A stretch of DNA of 64,000 nucleotides from Streptomyces sp. Tue 6430 (GCA_021568835.1 JAKGSH010000010.1:1798001-1862000); one strand, 5' to 3'. Numbered from the stretch's first letter, positions 44,946-53,766 are shown. The notes: generated by a model not told the origin, from the letters alone. Translations and numbers: made by a program.

Positions 44946-46118
44946 ATGTTCCACGCCGCTTCGTCTCTCGTGCCGAGTCCCAGCTCCACCCCGAACGAGA
45001 AAGATCAGCACCGGTCGTCCCCGGACAGACGGTCGAAGCAGCGTGACGCGTTCTTCGACAACGCCAAGTACCTGGCGATCGTGCTGGTCGCCGTCGGTCA
45101 CTCCTGGGAGCCGCTGAAGGGCGACAGCCGGGTGCTCCAGGCCGCCTACCAGTTCGTGTACGCGTTCCACATGCCGGCGTTCATCCTCGTCTCCGGCTAC
45201 TTCTCGCGGAACTTCGACGGCAGTCCGGCCCGGCTGAAGCGCCTGGTGACCGGCGTGGTGGTGCCGTACGTCGTCTTCGAGACCGCCTATCCGCTGTTCA
45301 AGCGGGTCGTCGACCACGACACCGAGACGCCCGTCTCCCTCCTCGACCCGTACTACCTGACGTGGTTCCTGTGCGCGCTGTTCGTCTGGCGGCTGACCAC
45401 GCCGGTCTGGAGGACGATCCGCCATCCGCTGCCGGTGGCCCTGGGCATCGCCCTGCTGGCGTCCGCCACTCCCGCCGTCGGCGACGACCTGGACCTCCAG
45501 CGCGTCCTGCAGTTCCTGCCCTACTTCGTGCTGGGCCTGTGCCTGCGGCCCGAGCACTTCCGGACGGTGCGCACCTGGCCGGTGCGGATCGCGGCCGTGC
45601 CGGTGGCCGCCTGCGCGCTGGTCTTCTCGTGGTGGGCGGTGCCGCGGATGAACGCCGGGTGGCTCTACCACCGTGACTCCGCGCAGGAGCTGGGCGTGCC
45701 GTGGTGGGTGGGACCCGTCATGCAGCTGGCGCTGTTCGGCTGCTCGCTGCTGCTGACCGCCTGCTTCTTCTCCTGGGTGCCGGGGCGCACGATGTGGTTC
45801 ACGGCGCTCGGCACGGGCACGCTCTACGGCTATCTGCTGCACGGTTTCCTGATCAAGGGCGCGGACTACCGCGGCCTGTTCGAGGCGGACTGGCTGCACC
45901 GGCCGCTCGGCGCGATCGCCGTCACCGTGGCCGTCGCCGCCGCCGTCACCCTGCTGTGCACCAAGCCCGTCCGGTGGGTGTTCCGGGGCGTGATGGAGCC
46001 GAGGATGGACTGGGCGTTCAGGCGGGACACCGCCGCCCCCGAGCGGGCACGCGTCCCGGAGCGGCGGCCGGCGCGGGAGCGCGAGGGGCACGAGAAGCGC
46101 GAGAAGGTCGACGCCTAG
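44946..46118 (+). CDS. Acyltransferase-3 family membrane protein
   Basis: Multi-spanning O-acyltransferase-like protein, 390 residues from ATG 44946. After a 40-residue Ser/Pro-rich leader it shows FFDNAKYLAIVLVAVGHSWE, the FHMPAFILVSGYFS segment, an YLTWFLCALFVWRL segment and eight to ten hydrophobic helices, ending in a charged Arg/Glu tail. Related proteins acylate surface polysaccharides or are of the fucose-4-O-acetylase type. The open frame extends upstream to 44811; ATG 44946 was preferred because AGGG stands 8-9 bases before it, ATG 44895 being the alternative. Single gene convergent with the HD-protein gene, 8 bases apart. Confidence 0.8.
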   Translation: MFHAASSLVPSPSSTPNEKDQHRSSPDRRSKQRDAFFDNAKYLAIVLVAVGHSWEPLKGDSRVLQAAYQFVYAFHMPAFILVSGYFSRNFDGSPARLKRLVTGVVVPYVVFETAYPLFKRVVDHDTETPVSLLDPYYLTWFLCALFVWRLTTPVWRTIRHPLPVALGIALLASATPAVGDDLDLQRVLQFLPYFVLGLCLRPEHFRTVRTWPVRIAAVPVAACALVFSWWAVPRMNAGWLYHRDSAQELGVPWWVGPVMQLALFGCSLLLTACFFSWVPGRTMWFTALGTGTLYGYLLHGFLIKGADYRGLFEADWLHRPLGAIAVTVAVAAAVTLLCTKPVRWVFRGVMEPRMDWAFRRDTAAPERARVPERRPAREREGHEKREKVDA

Positions 46119-46126
46119 GAAACGGC

Positions 46127-46582
46127 TCAGGCGTTCCCGACGAGGCCGAGGAGGGCGCGCATGCGGGCGTACTTCTCGGTCAGGCGGGTGCAGGTCGGCC
46201 CGTCCAGGACGGCGAGCCGGGCCGGGTCGGCGTTGTGCGCCAGGTCGGACTCCTTCACCAGCAGCGCGCCCGGGGTGGCGAGGATGCGCCCCGCGTACGC
46301 CTCCGGCGTCTCCCCCGCCCGCTTGGTGAGCGCCTCCACGATGTCCTTCGTGCGGTCGCTCAGGGCCGCCTCGCGCAGCCGGGCCGCGGGGAGGGCGTCG
46401 TCCTCGACGGCGTCGTGCAGCCAGGCCGCCGCGATCTGGTCGGGGTCGCCGCCCCGGGACCGTACGCCTTCCGCGACGGCCCGGAGGTGTTCGGCGTAGG
46501 GGCGGCCCGCCTTGTCGGTCTGGCCCTCGTGGGCGGCGCGGGCGGCGCGGGCGAGGGCCTCGACCTCGAGAAGGGTGAGCAT
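46127..46582 (-). CDS. Small HD-domain phosphohydrolase, alarmone-hydrolase-like
   Basis: A 151-residue HD protein. It has HEGQTDKAGRPYAEHL, AAWLHDAVEDD (the HD pair plus ED) and VKESDLAHNADP, the order seen in the hydrolase domain of RelA/SpoT and in the single-domain hydrolase Mesh1. It could degrade (p)ppGpp or another nucleotide; substrate is not shown by sequence. ATG 46582 is preceded by AAGGA at 4 bases. It lies 35 bases downstream of the SpoIIE-type phosphatase and may be in its operon. Confidence 0.8.
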   Translation of the reverse strand: MLTLLEVEALARAARAAHEGQTDKAGRPYAEHLRAVAEGVRSRGGDPDQIAAAWLHDAVEDDALPAARLREAALSDRTKDIVEALTKRAGETPEAYAGRILATPGALLVKESDLAHNADPARLAVLDGPTCTRLTEKYARMRALLGLVGNA

Positions 46583-46617
46583 GGGGTCCTTCCACCTCGG
46601 AGCTCGGGCGCCCGGGC

Positions 46618-47802
46618 CTACAGCAGCGAGGCGGCCTGGGCCGTCGGGCCCTCGCGGCAGACCAGGAGCAGGGCGCGGTCGTCGTTGACGTCCTTGGCGA
46701 CGGCCTCGATCAGGTGCCAGGCCGCCCCCTGGAAGCCGCCGGCGACATAGCGGTCGGCCTCGCCGGTGAGGCGGTCGATGCCCTCGACGATGTCGCGGTC
46801 GGAGGTCTCCACCAGGCCGTCGGTGAACAGCATCAGCACGTCGCCGGGGCGCAGCGAGCCCTTCACCGGGTCGAACTGGGCACCCTCGTACACGCCGAGC
46901 AGCGGGCCCTCCGCGACCTTCTCCTCCCAGCGGCCGCTGCCGGCGCTGAGCTGGAGGCCCGGCGGGTGGCCCGCGGAGTACAGCTCGTAGTCGCCGGAGT
47001 CGAGGTCGAGGACGAGGTGGATGGAGGTGGCGAAGCCCTCCTCCCAGTCCTGGCGGAGGAGGTAGCCGTTGGCGGCCGGGAGGAAGGCGTGCGGGGGCAG
47101 GGAGCCGAGCAGGCCGCCGAAGGCGCCGGACAGCAGCAGGGCGCGCGAGCCCGCGTCCATGCCCTTGCCGGAGACGTCCGTGAGGACGACCTCCAGGGTG
47201 CGGCCGCCGTTGGTGCGGGCGGCGACGACGAAGTCGCCGGAGAACGACTGGCCGCCCGCCGGCCGCAGCGCCATCTCGCGGTGCCAGCCCCGCGGCAGCG
47301 CCGGCAGCTTGCTCTGTACCCGGATGCGTTCGCGCAGGTCGAAGAGCATGGTGCCGCCGCGCCGCCAGGGCACCCCGACCCGGCTGCGGAACTGGGCGAT
47401 GAGCAGACCGACGAAACCGCAGGCGGCGACGACCAGCACCACGCCCGGCGTGACCCGGGACGGGCCCTCGGTGTACGGGCCGAGCCGCACCGACTCCACG
47501 ATCAGCGCCGTGGCCGCCGCCGCGTACAGGCCGAGCAGGCTCGCCGGGCGCAGCACGAGGCCGCCGGCGACGATCGGCAGGACCAGGGCGGCCGGTGAGC
47601 ACCAGACCGGGTCGGCGAGCGTGGTGGCCGCGATGACCGGGACGGTGAGCAGCAGTCCGGCCAGCGCGATCCAGTCCGAGCCGTCGCCGCGGAAGTAGTC
47701 CACGGCGCTTCTGCGCAGGCCGGTGCGGACCCGGTGCACCAGGTGCTTCAACCGGGCCGTCCACGTCTCGGCTTCCGCGCGCCGCTGTCGTCCTGCCGCC
47801 AT
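46618..47802 (-). CDS. SpoIIE-type PP2C protein phosphatase with membrane anchor
   Basis: Predicted serine/threonine phosphatase, 394 residues. About four membrane segments lie between residues 45 and 140 (IALAGLLLTVPVIAATTL and following), and the C-terminal half is a PP2C/SpoIIE domain with LTDVSGKGMDAGSRALLLS, a central YSAGHPPGLQL and MLFTDGLVETSDRD. Such proteins in Streptomyces are common and often dephosphorylate anti-anti-sigma factors; no such partner is next to it. The start is ATG 47802. Upstream lies a 780-base GC-rich repeat region. Confidence 0.9.
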   Translation of the reverse strand: MAAGRQRRAEAETWTARLKHLVHRVRTGLRRSAVDYFRGDGSDWIALAGLLLTVPVIAATTLADPVWCSPAALVLPIVAGGLVLRPASLLGLYAAAATALIVESVRLGPYTEGPSRVTPGVVLVVAACGFVGLLIAQFRSRVGVPWRRGGTMLFDLRERIRVQSKLPALPRGWHREMALRPAGGQSFSGDFVVAARTNGGRTLEVVLTDVSGKGMDAGSRALLLSGAFGGLLGSLPPHAFLPAANGYLLRQDWEEGFATSIHLVLDLDSGDYELYSAGHPPGLQLSAGSGRWEEKVAEGPLLGVYEGAQFDPVKGSLRPGDVLMLFTDGLVETSDRDIVEGIDRLTGEADRYVAGGFQGAAWHLIEAVAKDVNDDRALLLVCREGPTAQAASLL

Positions 47803-48579
47803 TAGTCCGGGACCCTATCCATCCGACCCGCCGCTTGGCACGGGAGGCCCCACTTGTCCCCCGTCCGAGGCTCAACTCCACAGTGAACGCCAAGGAAAGC
47901 GCTCGCGCCGCCAGGAGGGAGAAATCTCCCGTCTCGTCCCGCATCGACCTGTTGGGCACGGATCCATGGCGACCGGTGCGACGGATCGTGCGGGCCGCGC
48001 CCCAGGCATCCGGCACCCGGCACTCGGCACCCGGCGGCGTGGACCCACCAGGCGCCGGTCGACGCGGCGCTGGAGGTGGAAAACGCCTTCTGCCCCTGGA
48101 ACGGCGGGTGTTGACGGACGGCCGGGGAACCGGGGCCACGAAGGGGGCCGGCTGCTCCCGTACGGCGGATGCGACGAATCCCTCGTTTTCTTTACGGGAG
48201 TTGGGGGCGGCGCATCTCGGCGGCGTCTCCCTCGGCTCGCCGGCGCGGGCCGGGCCACGCCGGGCCGGGCCGGGCCACGCCGGGCCGGGCCGGGCCACGC
48301 CGGGCCGGGCCACGCCGGGCCGGGCCGGTGCGGAAAAGGCGGGCGGGGCGCCGACGGAGGCCTCGGTGGGGTTCGGGGCGGCCGGTGGGGCGCCCTGGCT
48401 GCCGCACGGGTTCTGGTGGGGCCGGGCCGGGGACGCGTGGCCGCGGGCCGGGCCGGCGCCGCGGGGAGGACCCGGCCGGGCCGTGGGGCACCCGGTCGGC
48501 GCCGTGTGGCGCCCGGTCCGGCTGCGGGGGCACCCGGTCGGCGTCGTACGGCGCTCGGTCGGCGCCGCGGAGCACCCGG
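47803..48579. other. Gene-free, GC-rich repeat region
   Basis: No gene is supported between the phosphatase start and the fpg stop. The right part consists of simple GGGCC/ACGCC repeats (48247-48330) and of CACCCGGTCGGC units (48480-48596). Open frames across it translate only to Arg/Pro/Gly repeats. The promoter of the phosphatase gene should be near 47820-47960. Confidence 0.55.
48247..48315. repeat. Twenty-base GC-only tandem repeat
   Basis: The unit CGGGCCGGGCCGGGCCACGC is present perfectly at 48261-48280 and 48281-48300, with partial copies before (48247-48260) and after (48301-48315). Only one base in each unit is A. The copy number may be wrong in the assembly because such tracts are hard to read. 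Confidence 0.85.
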
Positions 48580-49419
48580 TCAGCGTCGCGGGGTGACCGG
48601 TCCGGGTTTCTGGCAGGTGGGGCACCAGAAGAGGTTGCGGGCCGCGAGGGGGGCGGTGCGGACGGTGTCGCCGCAGAGGTGACACGGCTGGTGGGTGCGG
48701 CGGTAGACGTACACCTCGCCGCCGTGGTCGTCGACGCGGGGTGGGCGGCCCATCGCCTCCGGGGTGTGCTCGGGGCGGACGGTGTCGATGCGGTTGTCGC
48801 GCACGCCCTCGCGCATCAGGGCGACCAGGTCCGACCACATCGCCGTCCACTCGGCGGGGGTGATGTCCCTGCCCGCGCGGTAGGGGTCGATGCGGTGGCG
48901 GAAGAGGACCTCGGCGCGGTAGACGTTGCCCACGCCCGCGATGACCTTCTGGTCCATGAGGAGGGCGGCGATCGTCGTACGGCTGCGGGAGACGCGGCGG
49001 TACGCGCGCTCCGGGTCGGCGTCCGCACGCAGGGGGTCCGGGCCCAGGCGGTCGTGTATCGCCTGCTTCTCCGCGTCCGTGATCAGGGCGCAGGTGGTCG
49101 GGCCGCGCAGGTCCACGTAGCCGGTGGGGCCGGCGAGGCGGAGGCGGACGGTGTCCGTGGGCGGGGGCGCGGGGGTGTCCGGGGCCGTGTCGCCGAAGGT
49201 GACCTTGCCGAAGAGGCCCAGGTGGATGTGGACCCAGCCGCCCCCGGCGAAGCCCAGGAAGAGGTGCTTGCCGTGGGCCTCGGTGCGGGTGAGCTCCGTG
49301 CCGTCGAGCAGGGCGGCGGCGTCGGAGAACTTGCCCTGGGGGCTGGTCACCTGCGGCGCGCTCCCGGCGAACCGGGCGTAGTCCAGGGCCAGGCGGTGGA
49401 TGGTGTGCCCTTCCGGCAC
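48580..49419 (-). CDS. Fpg/Nei family DNA glycosylase
   Basis: Base-excision enzyme, 279 residues, with the catalytic N-terminus after removal of the first residue (PEGHTIHRLA: P2 and E3), the helix-two-turn-helix region with DQKVIAGVGNVYRAEVLFRH and the C-terminal zinc finger CHLCGD...CPTCQ. The PEGHTIHR start is typical for the actinobacterial Nei2 subgroup rather than classic Fpg. The start is GTG 49419. It lies 83 bases downstream of rpiB in the same direction. Confidence 0.92.
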   Translation of the reverse strand: MPEGHTIHRLALDYARFAGSAPQVTSPQGKFSDAAALLDGTELTRTEAHGKHLFLGFAGGGWVHIHLGLFGKVTFGDTAPDTPAPPPTDTVRLRLAGPTGYVDLRGPTTCALITDAEKQAIHDRLGPDPLRADADPERAYRRVSRSRTTIAALLMDQKVIAGVGNVYRAEVLFRHRIDPYRAGRDITPAEWTAMWSDLVALMREGVRDNRIDTVRPEHTPEAMGRPPRVDDHGGEVYVYRRTHQPCHLCGDTVRTAPLAARNLFWCPTCQKPGPVTPRR

Positions 49420-49502
49420 GGCGGGGTCCTCTCGGTCGGTCCGTCGCCGGGACCGGGGCTCCGGCGACGGACCGTCGCGCCGGAGCCGGGCGTCGTGTGC
49501 GT

Positions 49503-49987
49503 TCAGCCCTGGGGGTGGTGGGACGGGATCGGGGGAGTTCCGAGGTCGTCTCGTAGGCCGTCAGCATGTCGATGCGGCGGACGTGGCGTTCGTCGCCCGA
49601 GAAGGGGGTGGCCAGGAAGGTCTCGACGAACTTCGTCGCCTCGTCCCGGGTGTGCATGCGGGCGCCCACCGCGACGACGTTGGCGTTGTTGTGCTGGCGG
49701 CCGAGGGAGGCCGTCTCCTCGCTCCACGCGAGGGCGGCTCGGACGCCCTTGACCTTGTTCGCGGCGATCTGCTCGCCGTTCCCGGAGCCGCCGATGACGA
49801 TGCCGAGGGCGTCGGGGTCGGCGGCGGTCCGCTCGGCCGCGCGGAGGCAGAAGGGCGGGTAGTCGTCCTGGGCGTCGTAGATGTGCGGGCCGCAGTCGAC
49901 CGGGTCGTGACCCGCCTCCTTCAGCCATTCGACGAGGTGGTTCTTGAGTTCGAAGCCGGCATGGTCCGAGCCGAGATACACGCGCAT
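49503..49987 (-). CDS. rpiB: Ribose-5-phosphate isomerase B, frameshifted at its C-terminus as sequenced
   Basis: Interconverts ribose-5-phosphate and ribulose-5-phosphate. The protein opens MRVYLGSDHAGFELK (H10), with the phosphate/anion-hole loop IGGSGNGEQIAANK whose Glu replaces the Cys of the E. coli enzyme, as in mycobacteria, and the HTRDEATK motif. From ATG 49987 the frame is right to about LTAYETTSELP; the usual end PSHHPQG and the TGA at 49503 are one base off. Adding a base to the GGGGG run 49531-49535 gives 161 residues. Without it the frame runs far into fpg. Confidence 0.92.
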
Positions 49988-50215
49988 GGCACGAGTGTGA
50001 CACGGGCGTCGACGGGTAGCAGCGCCGGGTGTCATGCCGGAAAAGTGTGAGCAATTCGATGGAAGCTCAGGGAAACCTCAAGTAACGATACGGAATCAAA
50101 GGTTCCCGAATTCATTCACCTCGGTTTCACTGGACCGGCTCGTACGCCCCCTGTACGGCCCGTACACCGCTCGTACGGGAGATCCCCCTCACGCGGCGCA
50201 AAGGAAATCCGTCCC

Positions 50216-51670
50216 ATGACTTCGCAGCCGACCCTGACGAAGACCGGAAACGGCCCGGGAGACCCCACGGAACCCCGCTCCGGTCTCCAGGCGGGCCTCA
50301 AGAACCGTCACCTCTCGATGATCGCCATCGGCGGGGTCATCGGGGCCGGACTGTTCGTCGGATCCAGCTCCGGCATCGCCACCACCGGGCCCGGCATCCT
50401 CCTCTCCTACGCCCTCGTCGGCACGCTCGTGGTGCTGGTGATGCGGATGCTGGGCGAGATGTCCGCGGCCAACCCGACCTCGGGTTCCTTCTCCGCGCAC
50501 GCCGACCGCGCGCTCGGCCCCTGGGCCGGTTTCTCCATCGGCTGGCTGTACTGGTTCTTCTGGGTCGTCGTGCTGGCCGTCGAGGCCACCGCCGGCGCGG
50601 CGATCCTCGAGTCGTGGATCCCCGCCGTCCCGCAGTGGGGGTGGGCGCTCATCGTGATGGTGGTGTTGACCGCCACCAACCTCGTCTCGGTCGGCTCCTA
50701 CGGCGAGTTCGAGTTCTGGTTCGCCGGCATCAAGGTCGTCGCCATCGGCGCCTTCATCGTCGTCGGCGGGCTCGCCGTGTTCGGCGTGCTGCCCGGCGTC
50801 GACGCCGACAAGGCGGGCGTGGGCAACCTCGTCGACCACGGCGGCTTCCTGCCCAACGGGCCGGGCGCCATCCTCACCGGCGTCCTGCTCGTCGTCTTCT
50901 CCTTCATGGGCAGCGAGATCGCGACGCTGGCGGCCGGTGAGTCGGAGGACCCGCAGCGGGCGGTCACGAAGTCCACCAACAGCATCATCTGGCGCATCGC
51001 CGTCTTCTACCTCGGGTCGATCTTCGTCGTGCTCACCCTGCTGCCGTGGAACGACCCCTCCCTCGCCGAGAAGGGCTCCTACGTCGCCGCCCTCGACTCG
51101 CTCGGCATCGCGCACGCCGGTCAGATCATGAACTTCATCGTGCTGACCTCGGTGCTGTCCTGCCTGAACTCCGGCCTCTACACGGCCTCCCGCATGGCCT
51201 TCTCGCTCGGTGAGCGCGGGGACGCGCCGAAGGCGTTCGCGCGGACCACCTCGCGCGGCGTGCCGATGGCCGCGATCATCGCCTCCGTGGTGTTCGGGTT
51301 CGTCGCCGTCTTCTTCAACTACAAGTTCCCGGACTCCGTCTTCCTCTTCCTCGTCAACTCCAGCGGCGCGGTCGCCCTGTTCGTGTGGTTGGTGATCTGC
51401 TTCTCGCAGCTGCGGATGCGGAAGATCATCCAGGCCGAGGCGCCGGAGAAGCTGGTCGTACGGATGTGGCTGTACCCCTACCTGACCTGGGCCACGGCCG
51501 CGCTCATCGTGTTCGTCCTCGGCTACATGCTGACCGACACCGAGCACGACGGCCGGAAGACCGTGCTGCTGTCGCTGCTCGTCGCCGCGGTCGTCCTCGC
51601 CATCGCCTTCCTCAAGCAGCGGCTGAAGGAGCGGGACGAGGCACGGGACGAGGTGCGGGCCGAGGTGTAG
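50216..51670 (+). CDS. Amino acid permease (APC superfamily, GabP/AnsP type)
   Basis: Secondary transporter of 484 residues with twelve membrane segments. Segment 1 carries IAIGGVIGAGLFVGSSSGI and segment 6 SFMGSEIATLAAGESEDP, the two unwound substrate-binding helices of the family; SFSAHADRALGPWAGF is the usual loop motif. The cytoplasmic end is rich in Glu and Arg. Substrate could be GABA, an aromatic or an amide amino acid; sequence does not decide. ATG 50216 lies after a region 50139-50180 with repeated GTAC, and transcription ends at 51706-51751. Confidence 0.92.
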   Translation: MTSQPTLTKTGNGPGDPTEPRSGLQAGLKNRHLSMIAIGGVIGAGLFVGSSSGIATTGPGILLSYALVGTLVVLVMRMLGEMSAANPTSGSFSAHADRALGPWAGFSIGWLYWFFWVVVLAVEATAGAAILESWIPAVPQWGWALIVMVVLTATNLVSVGSYGEFEFWFAGIKVVAIGAFIVVGGLAVFGVLPGVDADKAGVGNLVDHGGFLPNGPGAILTGVLLVVFSFMGSEIATLAAGESEDPQRAVTKSTNSIIWRIAVFYLGSIFVVLTLLPWNDPSLAEKGSYVAALDSLGIAHAGQIMNFIVLTSVLSCLNSGLYTASRMAFSLGERGDAPKAFARTTSRGVPMAAIIASVVFGFVAVFFNYKFPDSVFLFLVNSSGAVALFVWLVICFSQLRMRKIIQAEAPEKLVVRMWLYPYLTWATAALIVFVLGYMLTDTEHDGRKTVLLSLLVAAVVLAIAFLKQRLKERDEARDEVRAEV

Positions 51671-51705
51671 TCCCGGCCCGGGTGGAGCCATGCCCCCGGA
51701 CACAC

Positions 51706-51751
51706 AAGAGGCCCGCCCGGTCACCTCACGAGGTGACCGGGCGGGCCTCTT
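51706..51751. terminator. Bidirectional terminator with 21-bp stem
   Basis: Perfect arms at 51706-51726 (AAGAGGCCCGCCCGGTCACC and one more base) and 51731-51751, loop CACG, ending CCTCTT. It lies 36 bases after the permease stop. Before the IS630 insertion it would also have been 35 bases from the bioY stop, serving both convergent genes. Confidence 0.9.
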
Positions 51752-51788
51752 CCGACGGACAGCCCGTGCCGGACCGCTCCGGCCTCTA

Positions 51789-53026
51789 GTGCTCTGACCG
51801 CATAGGTTCGCCGGGTCGATGGTGGTGGCGGTTGGATGGGCGGTGACGTCCGATCCGAACCGCTGGAGGTGTGGTGGCCGAGCCTGTCCGTGTGCGCAGA
51901 CTGACCGACCAGGAAGGTCAGAAGCTGCAGCAGATCGTGCGCCGGGGCAGCACCAGCTCGGTGCGCTACCGGCGCGCGATGATGCTGCTGGCCTCGGCCG
52001 GCGGGAACCGGGTGCCCGTGATCGCGCAGCTGGTCCAGGCCGACGAGGACACCGTGCGCGATGTGATCCACCGGTTCAACGAGATCGGCCTGGCCTGCCT
52101 GGACCCTCGGTGGGCGGGAGGCCGTCCCCGCCTGCTCAGCCCTGACGAGGAAGACTTCGTCGTCCAGACGGCCACCACCCGCCCCACCAAACTCGGCCAG
52201 CCCTTCACCCGCTGGTCGTTGCGCAAGCTCGTCGCCTACCTGCGGAAAGTCCACGGCCGGATGATCCTCATCGGCCGCGAGGCGTTACGCGGCCTGCTCG
52301 CCCGCCGTGGCATCACCTTCCAGCGCACCAAGACGTGGAAGGAGTCGCCGGACCCCGACCGTGAGGCAAAGCTGGACCGGATCGAGGAGGTCCTTCACCG
52401 CTTCCCCGACCGGGTCTTCGCCTTCGACGAATTCGGCCCGCTCGGGATCAGACCCACCGCGGGCTCGGGCTGGGCCGCACGCAAACGCCCCGACCGGCTG
52501 CCCGCCACCTACCACCGCACCCACGGAGTGCGCTACTTCCACGGCTGCTACTCGGTCGGCGACGACCGCCTGTGGGGCGTCAACCACCGCAGAAAGGGAG
52601 CCGTGAACACGCTGGCCGCCCTGAAGTCGATCCGCGCCGCCCGACCCGACGGCGCCCCGATCTACGTCATCCTGGACAACCTGTCCGCCCACAAGGGCAG
52701 CGACATCCGACGCTGGGCGAAGAAACACAAGGTCGAGCTGTGTTTCACCCCGACCTACGCCTCGTGGGCGAACCCCATCGAGGCCCACTTCGGGCCGCTG
52801 CGGCAGTTCACCATCGCCAACTCGAACTACCCCAACCACACGGTTCAGACCCGGGCCCTGCACGCCTACCTGCGCTGGCGCAACGCCAACGCCCGCCATC
52901 GCGATGTCCTGGCCGCCGAACGCAAGGAACGCGCCCGCGTCCGCAGCGAGAAAGGCATCCGCTGGGGCGGACGCCCCCTCGCCACCGCGGCCTGACCAAC
53001 CCGGCGAACCTACGCGGTCAGAGCAC
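51789..53026 (+). mobile_element. IS630-family insertion sequence, complete
   Basis: The element is bounded by 28-base terminal inverted repeats: left 51789-51816 starting GTGCTCTGACCGC, right 52999-53026, identical but for one base (A or G at position 14). Both ends are flanked by TA (51787-51788 and 53027-53028), the target duplication of this family, inside CTAG, its preferred site. It carries one transposase gene. The size is 1238 bases. The near-perfect ends suggest a recent insertion. It separates bioY from its terminator. Confidence 0.95.
51871..52995 (+). CDS. IS630-family transposase
   Basis: A DDE transposase of 374 residues. N-terminal helix-turn-helix region (residues 30-90, with VIHRFNEIGLACLDPRWAGG), catalytic D186 in FAFDEFGPL, D269 in YVILDNLSAH and E304 in SWANPIEAHF, the spacing usual for IS630. 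The frame is intact. The start GTG 51871 directly abuts GGAGGT, so GTG 51874 or 51889 could be used instead. Codon 139 (52285-52287) is TTA, the leucine codon read by the developmentally regulated bldA tRNA in Streptomyces; this may tie transposition to late growth, an inference. Confidence 0.95.
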   Translation: MVAEPVRVRRLTDQEGQKLQQIVRRGSTSSVRYRRAMMLLASAGGNRVPVIAQLVQADEDTVRDVIHRFNEIGLACLDPRWAGGRPRLLSPDEEDFVVQTATTRPTKLGQPFTRWSLRKLVAYLRKVHGRMILIGREALRGLLARRGITFQRTKTWKESPDPDREAKLDRIEEVLHRFPDRVFAFDEFGPLGIRPTAGSGWAARKRPDRLPATYHRTHGVRYFHGCYSVGDDRLWGVNHRRKGAVNTLAALKSIRAARPDGAPIYVILDNLSAHKGSDIRRWAKKHKVELCFTPTYASWANPIEAHFGPLRQFTIANSNYPNHTVQTRALHAYLRWRNANARHRDVLAAERKERARVRSEKGIRWGGRPLATAA

Positions 53027-53607
53027 TAGCGCTTGACGAGCTTCCAGGCGGTGGGCAGCAGGCCCATCGCCAGGGCGGCCTTGAGGGCGTCGCCGATCAG
53101 GAAGGGGGTGAGGCCGGCCGCGATCGCGGCGGAGGCGGAGATGCCGGCGGCGTAGGCGAGGTAGGGCACGCCGACGGCGTAGACGACCGCCTCGCCCGCC
53201 AGCATCGCGCCCGCCATGCGCAGGGGCGAGCGGTCGGCGCCGCGGCGGGCCAGGGCGCCGACCACCGTCGAGGCGAGGATCATGCCGAGGACGTATCCGA
53301 AGGAGACCGCGGCGGCGCCGGACCCGCCCTCGGCGAACCACGGGACGCCCGCGACGCCGGCCAGGGCGTAGAGGGCGAGGGAGAGGAAGCCGCGCCGGGC
53401 GCCGAGGGTGGTGCCGACCAGCAGGGCGGCGAACGTCTGGCCGGTCACCGGCACCGGGGAGCCGGGCACGGGGACCGCGATCTGGGCCGCGAGGCCGGTG
53501 AGCGCGGCGCCGCCGAGCACGAGCGCGACGTCCCGGACGCGGGAGGCCGGGATGAGGTCGGCGAGGACCCGTCCGGGGCTGACGGGGGTGGCGGCGGCGG
53601 TGCTCAT
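53026..53607 (-). CDS. bioY: Biotin transporter substrate-binding subunit BioY
   Basis: S-component of an ECF-type biotin importer. The 193-residue protein has six hydrophobic segments, VPVPGSPVPVTGQTFAALLVG (the BioY biotin-binding loop), LSLALYALAGVAGVPWFA and GTTLGARRG-type motifs. ATG 53607 has GGAG 5 bases upstream. The last codons CTC GTC AAG CGC are followed by TAG, whose three bases are the IS630 end base plus the TA duplication; before insertion the stop was also TAG. No ATPase or T-component is adjacent, so it may act alone or with shared components. Confidence 0.93.
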   Translation of the reverse strand: MSTAAATPVSPGRVLADLIPASRVRDVALVLGGAALTGLAAQIAVPVPGSPVPVTGQTFAALLVGTTLGARRGFLSLALYALAGVAGVPWFAEGGSGAAAVSFGYVLGMILASTVVGALARRGADRSPLRMAGAMLAGEAVVYAVGVPYLAYAAGISASAAIAAGLTPFLIGDALKAALAMGLLPTAWKLVKR

Positions 53608-53752
53608 GGAATCTCCGCGGAGAGAGGTGCGGTCGGGGACACCGTGACGCTATCCCAGCGGACTCGGCCCGATCACCGTCAGCCGTCGACAAACGGACGA
53701 GCGGCGACTTGGTGGGCTCCGGACAAAGGCGGCCGGTTACACGCGGCGCGGC

Positions 53753-53766
53753 GTGACCCTGGTCAC
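53753..53766. promoter_or_regulatory. Palindrome GTGACC-CT-GGTCAC
   Basis: A perfect 6-base inverted repeat separated by CT, between the divergent bioY and sodF remnant. Position suits an operator for either gene. I do not recognise the regulator; it is not the nickel-regulator (Nur) consensus expected for sodF. Confidence 0.35.

Noticed and set aside
48192..48575. Arg/Pro repeat open frame as a C-terminal extension of the fpg product
   Set aside because: It begins after the fpg stop in another frame and consists only of translated tandem repeats.
46127..50035. One open frame running from rpiB through fpg to the HD gene (over 1300 codons)
   Set aside because: Only its two ends are real genes; the middle is out of frame with fpg and the phosphatase, and the link exists because rpiB lost a base.
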